A DNA stretch of 64,000 nt from Kiritimatiellia bacterium. GTDB taxonomy: Bacteria > Verrucomicrobiota > Kiritimatiellia > PWTM01. Below the pieces are notes generated by a model. It searched no databases, had not been told where the DNA came from, and was given only the letters and a program-made list of their open reading frames with translations. This document shows positions 33,625 to 43,351 of this stretch, piece after piece (positions within the stretch are counted from its first letter, which is position 1; every line of letters begins with the position of its first letter). The translations under genes were made by a program, and so were the position numbers. The stretch spans positions 124,001-188,000 of the forward strand of contig JAOACR010000003.1 of assembly GCA_026417735.1 (NCBI GenBank). Direction: 5' to 3'.

Positions 33625-35820
33625 TTACAGCTTACCTGCCAGTTTCCTCGCGCACCAATACGCGGTGAGGGCCAGCCCGATCGCCCCACCCCACACCGGG
33701 TGACACCACAAACGAAACCGCAACTCCACCGGCTGCGTTTCCGGTAGCATGTGAATCGCCGCAAGCGCTTCAGCGATGCCGGCGGTGTCGGCCCAGCGGC
33801 CGCCGCCGACGAGTGCGATTTCCCTCATCACATCCGGTCTCGCCGGCTCGCCAACTCGTTCCCGAACCAGGGGGGACACTTCGATCATGCCGGCGACTGT
33901 GGCGCCCGAGCTGACGTCGCGAATGACGACCTGGTGAGGGCCGGCCTGGTCGGCTGTCCAGACCCCTTCGTGGAGGCCCCACGAGGGCTCCACCGGAGCA
34001 AGAAGCATCTGCGTTTCGCGTCCGTCCGGACTCGTGATCCGGGCATGTATCGTGCCGATGTTGGCGGCCTCTGCGGCCCCTGAGGCTGCAATCACCTGTA
34101 TCCGGCTGCGTTGTCCCACCTGCGGACGTTCGGGCATTGTAAACCACCGCAGCCCTTCGGCATGTCCGAGATGCCGGCGGTGCGCCATCCAGCGGATCAC
34201 CTGTCCCCAGAAGCGGTAATGATAGGTGTCCTCCACTCCGTGCCGCCATCGCCACACCGCGTCCGTGCCCATGTACAGCACCCGCCCCAAGCCGGCTGCA
34301 CGCACTGCAATCAGCGGGATGCGCCCCTCCTCGTTACGGGCCAATGCGTGAACAGCCAGCACTTCGGTGCCCGGCCGTGTGCGCAGTACACGCGCATACC
34401 AGAAAAAGCCAGGCAACGCGCGCCAAAGCAAATCGTTCGACGCAGGATCGTCCGCCAGCTGCACGAGCGGGTGCTCGCGACTGTCCGGCGTCAACTCGAA
34501 TCGCGCCTCCAGTGCGGAGGCTTCTCCCCGCGAATGTGTGGGATCCAGTTCGACCGGTAGCAAATCACGCAACGGCGTTTGGGCAAGGGTGACTTGCCGG
34601 CCCTGCCGCCCCGCAATCAAGATCAGACCTCCTCCCTGATACTCCACCAGGCCACGGATTTCCTCTGCCTGCGCCGCCGTAAGCCCGCCCTCGCCGGCAC
34701 CAATGTCCCCGAGCACGACCACATCGAACGAGGCAAACTCCGCGCGCGCAGATGGAAACGCCGGCAGATAATCCCGGCCACCGCCCGGTGGGAGTTGCGG
34801 ATGCGCCAGCCAGCACTTGACCTCTGTGCCCGGGTCCCGAATCAGCGCGTTCCGCAGATATCGATATTCCCAGCGAGGCAGCGTGTCGGCCAGCAGCACT
34901 CGCAACACCGCGCGGCGAATCGGAATTCGCACGTCGCGACGATTGTTCTGGCGATCAGTTTCCTCCGGCTCAGCGGGCACTTCCACTGACCAAAGGGCCT
35001 CACCCGGCTCCGACGGCCGCACCGTCAGACGGGCGCGGGCGCTGGACTGGGGTGCAAGGCGCACCGGCTGACGGTCGACCACACGCCCGTCCCGCATTAG
35101 TCGAATTTCCGTTTGCAGCTCACGATCCAGTCGGTTGCGGACCTCAACCGGCACGTCCAGGCGCTCGTCGGCCAAACCGTACGCGGGCGCAAGCACCCGC
35201 TCTACGGCGACATCCGGTAGTGGCTGCGCCCGTCCGACGCAAATGGCATAGACGGGTACGCCGGCGGCGCGCAGCCGCGCCGCAGCCAGCGCCGGAGGCG
35301 GTCCCGCGTTCCAGTCTCCATCCGACAGCAGCACAACCGCGCGCAACGATCTTGCCTCGCTGAGTGCCGACTCGAGCGCAGCGTGCAGATCCGTCTGTCC
35401 CTGGTCAGTGCCGCCGCCAACCGGCGGGGCGCACACTTCCTTCACGTCCGTCTCGTACCGGCCGCCGAGCACCGTCCGGATCTGGTTCGTCACCGCCTGC
35501 CGGACCCACTCCGACCGCCGTACCCATCCTCCCCGGCCATCGTCCACGTCGGCGGTGTCCATGCTCGCGGACACATCGCACAGCACCGCCACCCGCGTTT
35601 GTCTCGGGGACTCGAGCCGCCGCACAACTTCGGGCTGTAACAGGGTGAGTCCGAGCATGAGCACAATGATTGCTCGCAGAGCCTCCAATCGGCGCGTCGT
35701 CCGATCGCCGGCGCGACGGATGTGACGCACCATCAGCGCCGCGGCGGCAAACAGCAGCACCGCCAACAACGCCAGCCGGGCGGGCGACGCCTGCAGCGAC
35801 CAATGGAGCACCCCGTTCAC
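33625..35820 (-). CDS. Membrane vWA-domain protein with glutamine-amidotransferase-like region
   Basis: A 731-residue protein with two N-terminal membrane helices (about 16-31 and 46-62), a vWA domain whose metal site is D-V-S-A-S-M (about 81-86), an Ig-like stretch, a class-I-GATase-like region (V-V-V-L-G-D-I-G-A-G-E-G-G-L onward; nucleophile cysteine not evident) and a C-terminal membrane helix. Similar proteins pair with BatA-type vWA proteins in Planctomycetota and Verrucomicrobiota. The GTG start overlaps the previous stop (GTGA). Presumed partner of the MoxR ATPase in folding or assembling envelope complexes. Confidence 0.75.
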   Translation of the reverse strand: MNGVLHWSLQASPARLALLAVLLFAAAALMVRHIRRAGDRTTRRLEALRAIIVLMLGLTLLQPEVVRRLESPRQTRVAVLCDVSASMDTADVDDGRGGWVRRSEWVRQAVTNQIRTVLGGRYETDVKEVCAPPVGGGTDQGQTDLHAALESALSEARSLRAVVLLSDGDWNAGPPPALAAARLRAAGVPVYAICVGRAQPLPDVAVERVLAPAYGLADERLDVPVEVRNRLDRELQTEIRLMRDGRVVDRQPVRLAPQSSARARLTVRPSEPGEALWSVEVPAEPEETDRQNNRRDVRIPIRRAVLRVLLADTLPRWEYRYLRNALIRDPGTEVKCWLAHPQLPPGGGRDYLPAFPSARAEFASFDVVVLGDIGAGEGGLTAAQAEEIRGLVEYQGGGLILIAGRQGRQVTLAQTPLRDLLPVELDPTHSRGEASALEARFELTPDSREHPLVQLADDPASNDLLWRALPGFFWYARVLRTRPGTEVLAVHALARNEEGRIPLIAVRAAGLGRVLYMGTDAVWRWRHGVEDTYHYRFWGQVIRWMAHRRHLGHAEGLRWFTMPERPQVGQRSRIQVIAASGAAEAANIGTIHARITSPDGRETQMLLAPVEPSWGLHEGVWTADQAGPHQVVIRDVSSGATVAGMIEVSPLVRERVGEPARPDVMREIALVGGGRWADTAGIAEALAAIHMLPETQPVELRFRLWCHPVWGGAIGLALTAYWCARKLAGKL

Positions 35821-37784
35821 GGAAGGGCCGGTCGGTGCTCGCTGCCCAGCAACCAGCTCTCTGCAAGAAGCGCCAACATCGCGAGCACTGCAAGTGCGGC
35901 GGATATCTCCGCTCGCGCGGTTTCCTCCCCAGCGTGCGCCGTTGTGTCGCCCGCAAACACGGTCCGCACGGGCGATAGTTTCTGCCGAATCGAGTCGGGC
36001 CGCACCTCCTCCGCCTCATCCTCCTCCGGCGGGCGATTTAGCGCAATCATTCGGCCACCTCGCCGGAAGATCCCCGCTCCGTAACCGGGCCGGCTCGAAC
36101 TGCTTCCCTCAATCGGTCGCCAGTCGCCGTCCGCGAAGGCCGGCCACTGGCCGCACTGCAGCGTGTCGGCGGCCTCCCACCGGCGCGCACCTTCCTCGAG
36201 CATCCGCTGCAGCATCGGGACCCAAACCCACCCTTCGGCCAGGGTTGACCATTCCGTTAGCGGAAGCGTGCCGAGCGCGTAGGTTCGGCCCGCTTCGCAC
36301 ACCCGGCCCACAAGCAGCGGAACGCCATCCCCCATCACGGCATGAATGGCGTCTTCCAGCGGTTGTGTCGTCGGCACCCGGCGGTGACTCACAGCGAGCC
36401 GCTCCACCGGAATCGGCTGGCCATCCGAGCCATCGCGGAGCGGGCCGTCCCGGCGGTTCCATGCTGCAACACGCCAGGGATGTTCTGGCGCCGACTCCAA
36501 GGTGCCCCATGTCCAGTCGCCGCGACGGTGCCCTGCTTCAGTTCCGGGCATCCAGAGCGCGCTCGATCCCTCCGCGACCACGCGGCGAATTGCGGCGATG
36601 TCCGCCTCCGACAATTCCGTGCCTTGAATCACGACCAAAGCGACACGGCCAGTGAGAGCCGCAGCGACCGAGCCGGCTCGAGCTCGGACCACCTCGACAT
36701 GTCCCGTTTCCAACGGCGCCAGCGCCCAGCGCAGCCGGCGTTCGCATTCGTCATGTTCCGCGACGATCACCGCCCGGCTTTCAGCCGGTTTCGCCACCGC
36801 GAAATAAACTTGGTCATCCACAGGCGCTGCGTCGGGCGGCAACTCCACCGTCCCCCAAAAGACAGGTTGATCCACCGGCCACTCAAATGAGCGTTGAATG
36901 GTGCTGAAGGAAGGGCCGGGTCTCACTTCGGCGGCGGATCGCACACCCATCGCATTCCACGAGAGCATCACGGGCTGATTTGCGGCTGCACCTTCCGCCC
37001 GGATCGCCACGACGACATCCACTCGCCATCGCCCGCTCACCGCTACGCGTCGCACCCCCACCCACCGCAGCGTACGGTTGGCAGACGGCGCACCGCGGCT
37101 GGCGAAGAGTCGCACAGTCACATCCTGCGGGAGCGCCGCGAGCGAAGCGGCGACAACCCGCCAGCGCGGATCCTCTAGCCGCCACGAAGAGGCCTGCAGG
37201 TCGCTGAGGACCCAAAGTTCGGCGCGTCCGGGTCGCTCCAGCGCCAGCGCCTTCGCCGCGGCGCCGAGCAGTGCCGGCAGGTCCGCACCAGCATCGGTCG
37301 GCGCCGCGGCCGCCAGCTCCGGAAGCACAGCCGGCTCGGCGATGGTCTGAGGCAGGAGGGTCGCACTGTCCAACAGCACAAATCTGGTCTGGCGCCATAG
37401 CTCGCGCGGCGACCGCGCAATCGTTTCCAGCGCGGCCACGCGTCGCGTCCGCCCGCTGTCTCCCATGGACAGCTCCATGCTGGCGGAGCGATCCAGCGCG
37501 ATCACCACCAGGTCGGGGGGGCCGGCCAGCATGGCGCCGAATCGTCCCCCCGCCAGCGGCCTGGTCAGCAACAACAGCAGTGCGGTCAACGCTGTGACGC
37601 GACAGGCAAGAATCAGCCACTGCCGAATACGCGAACGACGCGTGGATGTACGGGTCGCGATACGCAAAAAGGCAGTCGCCGCCCATGGCATCCGTCGGTA
37701 GCGGAGCCGGTTCAACCAGTGAATCACGATCGGCAACGGCGCGGCGAGCAATCCCCAAAGCAGCTCGGGCTGCAGAAAGATCAC
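35817..37784 (-). CDS. BatA-type membrane protein with vWA domain
   Basis: A 655-residue protein beginning with the aerotolerance-regulator (BatA) N-terminal signature: M-I-F-L-Q-P-E-L-L-W-G-L-L, a first membrane helix, P-I-V-I-H-W-L-N-R and a second helix near 58-75. A vWA domain follows with metal site D-R-S-A-S-M (about 98-103); the long C-terminal half has GATase-like character and ends with a membrane helix near the terminus. The GTG start overlaps the DUF58 stop. By analogy with Bat proteins it is a membrane partner of MoxR and DUF58. Confidence 0.8.
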   Translation of the reverse strand: MIFLQPELLWGLLAAPLPIVIHWLNRLRYRRMPWAATAFLRIATRTSTRRSRIRQWLILACRVTALTALLLLLTRPLAGGRFGAMLAGPPDLVVIALDRSASMELSMGDSGRTRRVAALETIARSPRELWRQTRFVLLDSATLLPQTIAEPAVLPELAAAAPTDAGADLPALLGAAAKALALERPGRAELWVLSDLQASSWRLEDPRWRVVAASLAALPQDVTVRLFASRGAPSANRTLRWVGVRRVAVSGRWRVDVVVAIRAEGAAANQPVMLSWNAMGVRSAAEVRPGPSFSTIQRSFEWPVDQPVFWGTVELPPDAAPVDDQVYFAVAKPAESRAVIVAEHDECERRLRWALAPLETGHVEVVRARAGSVAAALTGRVALVVIQGTELSEADIAAIRRVVAEGSSALWMPGTEAGHRRGDWTWGTLESAPEHPWRVAAWNRRDGPLRDGSDGQPIPVERLAVSHRRVPTTQPLEDAIHAVMGDGVPLLVGRVCEAGRTYALGTLPLTEWSTLAEGWVWVPMLQRMLEEGARRWEAADTLQCGQWPAFADGDWRPIEGSSSSRPGYGAGIFRRGGRMIALNRPPEEDEAEEVRPDSIRQKLSPVRTVFAGDTTAHAGEETARAEISAALAVLAMLALLAESWLLGSEHRPALP

Positions 37785-38692
37785 CGCGCCCCCCCGCCGG
37801 CCCGTGATCGGCTCAGCACGAATGCGGCGAGCACATTCTCCAGATCCGCGTCCAGCAACACTCGGCGGTAGTCCACGCCGAACTCACGACAGCCGTGTTC
37901 AAGCGCGGCGAGGTGGGCGGTGACCGCCGCCCGATAGTCGTCGCCGATCACCGCTGGGTCCGTGACGACGGCGCCGCCGCCCTCGAGATCATCGAACCGC
38001 ATCGGCCGGTCAAACGCGAAACCAATCTCGAGCGGATCGAGCAATTGAAAAACGACCAGGTCATGGTGTCGGAAGCGCATGTGCTGGAAACCATCCAGCA
38101 CTGCGGCGGCATCCGCAAAGCAGTCGGAAATGACCACGATCATCGCACGCCGGCGCGCGCGCTCGGCAAGGCGATGCAACGCCTCCACGAGCGCGGTGTC
38201 GCCGGCCGGCTCCGCGTCCCGCAGCGCGTCGAGGATCAGTTTCAGGTGGGCCGGTGAACGCCGCGGCGGCAGTTCGAATGCCGCCGGCTGCGCGCACAGC
38301 ATCAACCCCACCGCATCGCCCTGCTGTGCCAGCAGCCATGCGAGCGATGCGGCGAGACGTCGCGCAAAGTCGAACCGGCGCACGTGCGTTCCGCGGAAGC
38401 CCATCGAACCGCTCGCATCAAGCAACAACCAGGCGCGCAGGTTGGTATCCGCCTCGAACTCTTTCATGTAGTAGCGGTCGGTCCGGGCGATAACGCGCCA
38501 GTCGAGATGCCGGATGTCATCCCCCTGCACATACTTGCGGTACTCCGCAAACTCCACGCTGGAGCCCCGCGTCGCACTGCGATGCAGTCCGGACACAGTC
38601 CCGAGCATCGGCGAACGCGCCTGCAGCGTCAGCCGTGAAAGCCGGGCAAGCATGGCCGGATCGAGCAACTCGCGATGAGACGGCGACGTCAT
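37781..38692 (-). CDS. DUF58-domain protein
   Basis: A 303-residue cytoplasmic protein with the DUF58 signature G-S-S-V-E-F-A-E-Y-R followed by D-D-I-R-H-L-D-W-R (44-66) and a vWA-like fold whose metal motif is D-A-S-G-S-M (92-97). DUF58 proteins sit directly downstream of moxR in nearly all bacteria and are thought to pass substrates between the AAA+ ATPase and membrane vWA partners. Its ATG overlaps the moxR stop (ATGA). Confidence 0.88.
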   Translation of the reverse strand: MTSPSHRELLDPAMLARLSRLTLQARSPMLGTVSGLHRSATRGSSVEFAEYRKYVQGDDIRHLDWRVIARTDRYYMKEFEADTNLRAWLLLDASGSMGFRGTHVRRFDFARRLAASLAWLLAQQGDAVGLMLCAQPAAFELPPRRSPAHLKLILDALRDAEPAGDTALVEALHRLAERARRRAMIVVISDCFADAAAVLDGFQHMRFRHHDLVVFQLLDPLEIGFAFDRPMRFDDLEGGGAVVTDPAVIGDDYRAAVTAHLAALEHGCREFGVDYRRVLLDADLENVLAAFVLSRSRAGGGAR

Positions 38693-39717
38693 CGGCCGTC
38701 CGACGAGAGCTCCGCGATCAGTCGGCGGATGATTTCGCGGCTGTCGATTCCCTCTGATTCGGCGTGAAAGTTCGTCAGAATGCGATGCTCCAACACCGGC
38801 ATCGCGACGGCGTGCACGTCGTCCACCTGCACGAGATAGCTGCCTCGGAGCACCGCGTGCGCACGAGCGCCGAGCACGAGGAACTGCACCGCGCGCGGGC
38901 CGGCTCCCCACTGTACCCAGCGACGGACCCACGCCGGCGACTCGGGCAAGGAAGGCCGCGAACGTCGAACCAGCCGGACAATGTACTCGATCACGTGATC
39001 CGGCACCGGCACGCGGCGGATGAGTTGCTGGCCTTCGATGATTTCGGGACCAGAAAGAATCGGCGAAAGCGCCGGGCGCGAATCACCGGTGGTTTCCCGC
39101 GCAATCCGTCGCTCCTGCTCCTCCGTGGGATAGTCCACCCGAATGAAAAACATGAAGCGGTCCAGTTGCGCTTCGGGCAACGGGTAGGTCCCCTCTTGTT
39201 CGATGGGGTTCTGAGTCGCCAGCACGAAGAAGGGCGGATCCAGCGGATAGCGCTGCGATCCGTAGTTCACGGCCTGCTCCTGCATGGCCTGCAGCAGCGC
39301 GGCCTGCGTCTTGGGAGGCGTTCGGTTGATCTCGTCGGCGAGCACCACGTTCGCGAAGATCGGCCCCCGCACAAATTCAAATGCGCGGCGGCCGGGCGTG
39401 TCGGTTTCCTGCAGAATTTCGGTGCCGGTGATGTCGGAGGGCATCAAGTCCGGCGTGAACTGGATTCGGCTGAAACGAAGCCGCATGAGGTCACTGATCG
39501 TGTGCACGAGAAGGGTCTTCGCGAGGCCGGGGACGCCCATCAACAGCGCATGCCCCCGGCAGAACAGGCAGATCAGCAACTGGCTGACCACCTCGTCCTG
39601 GCCGATGATCACACGAGCGATCTCACGGCGGAGGCGGTCGCACATCTCCCGAATCCGATCAATCGCTTGGACGTCGGCGTCGTTCATCGTCGCCGAGGGC
39701 GCGGAGAGCTCGCTCAT
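38689..39717 (-). CDS. MoxR-family AAA+ ATPase
   Basis: A 342-residue AAA+ ATPase with chaperone-like activity. Walker A is G-V-P-G-L-A-K-T (61-68), Walker B V-V-L-A-D-E-I-N-R (124-132), sensor-1 A-T-Q-N-P-I-E-Q-E-G-T-Y-P-L-P-E-A-Q-L-D, all as in MoxR. The start at 39717 was chosen over an ATG five codons upstream because AGG and a typical N-terminus lie there. First gene of a ten-gene operon that runs to 25407; it is divergent from the GT39 gene with a 92-base gap. Confidence 0.92.
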   Translation of the reverse strand: MSELSAPSATMNDADVQAIDRIREMCDRLRREIARVIIGQDEVVSQLLICLFCRGHALLMGVPGLAKTLLVHTISDLMRLRFSRIQFTPDLMPSDITGTEILQETDTPGRRAFEFVRGPIFANVVLADEINRTPPKTQAALLQAMQEQAVNYGSQRYPLDPPFFVLATQNPIEQEGTYPLPEAQLDRFMFFIRVDYPTEEQERRIARETTGDSRPALSPILSGPEIIEGQQLIRRVPVPDHVIEYIVRLVRRSRPSLPESPAWVRRWVQWGAGPRAVQFLVLGARAHAVLRGSYLVQVDDVHAVAMPVLEHRILTNFHAESEGIDSREIIRRLIAELSSDGR

Positions 39718-39770
39718 GGACCTGCACCTCAACCGTCCTGCGGCCAGAAAGCTGCCGCGCGAACCGCGGC

Positions 39771-39799
39771 TTGGCCCCGCACGGCCGGCTGCCTACCAT
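39771..39799 (+). promoter_or_regulatory. Candidate promoter for the GT39 gene, near-leaderless
   Basis: TTGGCC (39771-39776), 17 bases, TACCAT (39794-39799). The ATG at 39810 follows only 10 bases later, so the leader would be 3-4 bases. Confidence 0.4.
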
Positions 39800-39809
39800 C
39801 CTGGCGGAT

Positions 39810-41411
39810 ATGGCGACGACGGTCCAGCCGGCCGCGAAGACACACACCGACACCTCCATCACGGCGCGGCGCGCCGCGGCCCTTGTGGCGACGCTGACGA
39901 TATTGCGGCTGCTGTACTCAGCCACGCTGGAGCTGGCGGGCGACGAAGCGTACTACTGGGTGTGGTCGCGACATTTAGACATTGGTTACTACAGCAAGGG
40001 GCCAGCGATCGCGTGGGTGATTGCGGCCGCTACCCGGCTGTTCGGCGACGCCGAATGGGCGGTGCGGCTGCCGGCAGTGCTCGCCTCCGCGATTTCCAGC
40101 TGGGCGCTGTACGGTCTGGCACGCCGTCTCTACTCGCCGCGCGTGGCGTTGCGCGCGCTGGTCGTCGCGGCGACGATGCCACTGCTGCTGGTGGGCAGTC
40201 TATTGATGACGATCGACCCCCTCAGCGTTGCGGCCTGGCTGATCGGCGCCGTCGCGCTGCACGACGCCTTGCGCACAAACGCACGCCGCCACTGGATCGG
40301 CGCGGGGCTGGCGGTGGCCGCTGGCACTCTCGCGAAATTCACGAACCTCGCCCAGCTGCCCAGCTATGCAATTGCGGCGGCGATATGCCCCGACGGCCGC
40401 CGGCTGCGCCGGCCCGGGCTCTGGCTGGCCGTCGGGATCGGCCTGCTGGGTCTCGTGCCCCCGTTGGTGTGGAACTGGAACCATGGCTGGGCCACGCTGC
40501 AGCATCTCCGAGCCCGTGGAGCGCTGGACCAACCGTTTCGCGGCGATTTACTGGCGATGATCGGCTTCTTGGCCAGTCAGGCCGCAGTGCTGTCGCCGGC
40601 GTACGCCGCGGCCCTTATCGCTGGCCTTCGCCGCCAAGGTGGAGAAGAAGCGCGGGCGCCGTTGCGTTTTCTGGCCGCGTTCGTACTGCCCCTGCCGCTG
40701 ACCTATGCGCTCGTGAGCCTGAACGGCGAATGGGAACCAAACTGGACCGCCCCGGCCCTCGCGATGACGCCCGTGCTGCTGGCGGGTTTGTGGAGCCCGG
40801 CGATGGATTGCAACCCCGTGGTCCGTCGCCGAGCCCACCAGCTGGTTGCCGCGCACGCGGTTCTCGCGGTCACCGCGCACCTTCTGCTGCTGGGACCGTG
40901 GATATTCGGGAATGATCGTTTCCGGCGCATTGGCGGCGCCCGCAGCTTGGCGATGGAGGTCGCGCGGGCTCGTGCCACGGAGCGCTGCGACGCAGTGATC
41001 GCCGGCGGCTATCAGCTTGCCTCACTGCTCATCTACTACACGCCAGGCCACCCCTGGGTCTATACGCCTCCCTCCAATCCGCCCGCCCACCAGTTTGCCT
41101 TCTGGCCCGGCTACCGCGACCGGCCGGACATTCAGCGAGTGCTCTACGTCGCTAAAACGGAGCATCTTCCCGATCCGCTGCGACGGGACTTCGAATCGGT
41201 CCGCGCACTGGGCTGGGTACACCCGGTCTATCGTGGCCGGACGATGCGGCCCCACCATCTCACCGTGCTCGAACGCCGGCGCCACGGTGCCGCATCTGAC
41301 CCAGACCCGAGCGCGTCAGTCAAAGGGCGGAGGGGCGGTCGAACGGATTTGACCCGCTCCGCGGTTTCGGACACGATGCGGGGCTTCCGCCCGGCGGCGG
41401 AAGGAAGGTAA
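39810..41411 (+). CDS. GT39 / ArnT-like membrane glycosyltransferase
   Basis: A 533-residue polytopic membrane protein of the dolichyl-phosphate-mannose mannosyltransferase family (PMT_2). The first loop has the catalytic-type D-E-A-Y-Y-W-V-W-S (about 44-52) followed by Y-Y-S-K-G-P; about ten hydrophobic segments follow and the soluble C-terminus starts near residue 410. It would transfer a sugar from a polyprenyl phosphate to lipid or protein on the outer face of the inner membrane; the acceptor is unknown. The N-terminal Thr/Ala tail before the first helix fits a start at 39810. Confidence 0.85.
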   Translation: MATTVQPAAKTHTDTSITARRAAALVATLTILRLLYSATLELAGDEAYYWVWSRHLDIGYYSKGPAIAWVIAAATRLFGDAEWAVRLPAVLASAISSWALYGLARRLYSPRVALRALVVAATMPLLLVGSLLMTIDPLSVAAWLIGAVALHDALRTNARRHWIGAGLAVAAGTLAKFTNLAQLPSYAIAAAICPDGRRLRRPGLWLAVGIGLLGLVPPLVWNWNHGWATLQHLRARGALDQPFRGDLLAMIGFLASQAAVLSPAYAAALIAGLRRQGGEEARAPLRFLAAFVLPLPLTYALVSLNGEWEPNWTAPALAMTPVLLAGLWSPAMDCNPVVRRRAHQLVAAHAVLAVTAHLLLLGPWIFGNDRFRRIGGARSLAMEVARARATERCDAVIAGGYQLASLLIYYTPGHPWVYTPPSNPPAHQFAFWPGYRDRPDIQRVLYVAKTEHLPDPLRRDFESVRALGWVHPVYRGRTMRPHHLTVLERRRHGAASDPDPSASVKGRRGGRTDLTRSAVSDTMRGFRPAAEGR

Positions 41412-41418
41412 CAGCGCC

Positions 41419-43215
41419 ATGCCGATGTGGATCGGGAAATTTCACGCGATGATCCAGTCCCGGATCACCTGGATCATCTTTCTGGTCGTGATCGTGTTTT
41501 CCTTTGTGATCTGGGGCACCCCCTTCCTGTTTGCGAGCCGTGAAGAACGGGAACGCGGTGCGGCCGGCGTGCTGAATGGGCGACCGGTGACGCGGGCCGA
41601 ATACTGGGACGCTCTCCAACACGTGCGGCTGGCCATCGCGCTGGCCGCAACGGGACAAATGCCTTCGCTGGACGAGCGGACCGAGCCCACCTTGCGCCGA
41701 CTCGCATGGCAGCGTTTGGCGTCGCTGCGCGAAGCCGCGCGGCTCGGCATCGTGATTCGACCCGATGAAGTCCAGGACGCGATTCGATCCCAGCCGATGT
41801 TTCAACACGAGGGCCGCTTTCGCCTCGAGGCCTATCGCGGATTTGTAAATCGCCTGCTCGGTGAGACGGGACTCGGAGAACCGTTCTTTGAGGAGCACGT
41901 CGCACAGGAGTTGGCACTGCAGCGGCTCCGCATGATCACGGCGCAGGCGGTCCTCGCGCCGCCCGCCGACATCGCCCGGGTCTTCTCCGTGCTCGAGGAC
42001 GTGTTCCAGATTGAGTACCTCGAGCTGCCCCCCTCCATCGTCGAGACCAACATCGCCCTTAGCGAGGCACAGATTGCGGACTATTTCTCCCGCCACATGA
42101 CCAACTACGCGATTCCGCCGCGGGTGGTCGTCCAGTATGTCCATTTTCGAGCAGCCGACCATCTTTCCGAGGTGCCGCCCCCCGAAGCCAACGACATCGA
42201 GGACTACTACGACGAGCATCGTCAGCAGTACACCATTGAAACACAGGAAATTGTGACCAACCTCGTCGAGGCACCGACCCCGCCGGGGACCTCTTCCACC
42301 AACACGCCGGCAACGGCGCAACTGGCGACCCAGACCGTCCGTCGGGTACGACCGCTGGACGAAGTTCGCCCCGCCATCGTAGAGGCACTCCGGCAACGCC
42401 GAGCGATGGACCGCGCTGAACAGCGCGCGCTCGAGTTCGTTGGCCGCATTTCGCCGGACCGTCCGACTCGCCCCCTCTCGTTCGAGCAAGCGGCCCGCGA
42501 GTTCGGCGTGGAGGTTCGTGAGACCCCGCCGCTGCTTCGGGACGTCCCCCTCGCGACAGTGGACGCAGGTCTTCGTTTCAACCGGGCCGCATTCGAGCTG
42601 AGGGAAGCGCCGGACGAACGCTTCAGCCTGCCCGTTCGCGGTGAAAGTGGCTACTTCGTACTGTGGCTGAAGGAACGGCTCCCCTCGCGTATCCCCGAGC
42701 TAGCGGACGTGAGGGTAGAGGTCGAACGTGACGCCCGCGAGGAAGCGATTTCGGCGGCACTCGACACGTGCGCGGAGTCACTGCTGCACGACCTTCGCGC
42801 CGGAAAGACGACACTCGCCCAGGCGGCCGCCCGGTGGAATCTTCCGCTCCAGCAGCCGCCAGAATTCACGGCGACGCGGATGCCCACCAACCATCCGGCG
42901 GTCGAACGACTGATGGGCGAGCTGGCCACCTGCAATGCGGGGGAGTACACGCCGGTTGTCCGCGGGGGCCCTGACGGAACAACGCGCCTGGTCGCACACG
43001 TCATCCAGCGCAAGCCTGCCCCCCCTGGCCGTCTGATGGACATGAGCCGGAACATCGCCGATCTGATCCTGCGGGAGCGCGAAGCCGCCTACCACCGCGC
43101 GTTTGAAGCCGAACTATTGAAACGCGGGCAACTACAGGATCGCATGGGCCGCTCCGAGTCCGGTGCCGACGCGCGAGAAGATCGCGCCAGCGAAGGGGAC
43201 TCATCCGACTCCTGA
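41419..43215 (+). CDS. PpiD/SurA-like periplasmic chaperone, inner-membrane anchored
   Basis: A 598-residue protein with one N-terminal membrane helix (about 17-36, W-I-I-F-L-V-V-I-V-F-S-F-V-I-W) and a helical SurA_N-like domain (about 50-190) as in PpiD. The region where parvulin should lie has no recognisable Q-V-R-H-I-L-like motif and includes a Pro/Thr-rich insert, so isomerase activity may be lost. It lies 7 bases after the GT39 gene, so both are probably co-transcribed. Role: folding of outer-membrane or secreted proteins (inferred). Confidence 0.75.
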   Translation: MPMWIGKFHAMIQSRITWIIFLVVIVFSFVIWGTPFLFASREERERGAAGVLNGRPVTRAEYWDALQHVRLAIALAATGQMPSLDERTEPTLRRLAWQRLASLREAARLGIVIRPDEVQDAIRSQPMFQHEGRFRLEAYRGFVNRLLGETGLGEPFFEEHVAQELALQRLRMITAQAVLAPPADIARVFSVLEDVFQIEYLELPPSIVETNIALSEAQIADYFSRHMTNYAIPPRVVVQYVHFRAADHLSEVPPPEANDIEDYYDEHRQQYTIETQEIVTNLVEAPTPPGTSSTNTPATAQLATQTVRRVRPLDEVRPAIVEALRQRRAMDRAEQRALEFVGRISPDRPTRPLSFEQAAREFGVEVRETPPLLRDVPLATVDAGLRFNRAAFELREAPDERFSLPVRGESGYFVLWLKERLPSRIPELADVRVEVERDAREEAISAALDTCAESLLHDLRAGKTTLAQAAARWNLPLQQPPEFTATRMPTNHPAVERLMGELATCNAGEYTPVVRGGPDGTTRLVAHVIQRKPAPPGRLMDMSRNIADLILREREAAYHRAFEAELLKRGQLQDRMGRSESGADAREDRASEGDSSDS

Positions 43216-43351
43216 ACGGCGTGCGATGTGCCCGCTGGCCCGCCCGCACCGGTGACCGAGCCCGGGGGAGTCTTTCTCGCCCCAACCAATGGCGGCAGAC
43301 TGCTTTCTGAGTGATCGTCGGCCGGCCGGCGCGGCAAAAATCACGCCCAAC

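Noticed and set aside
39284-40915. 543-codon plus-strand frame spanning moxR and GT39
   Set aside because: Runs antisense to moxR and out of frame with the clear GT39 protein; sequence is low-complexity Arg/Ala/Gly.
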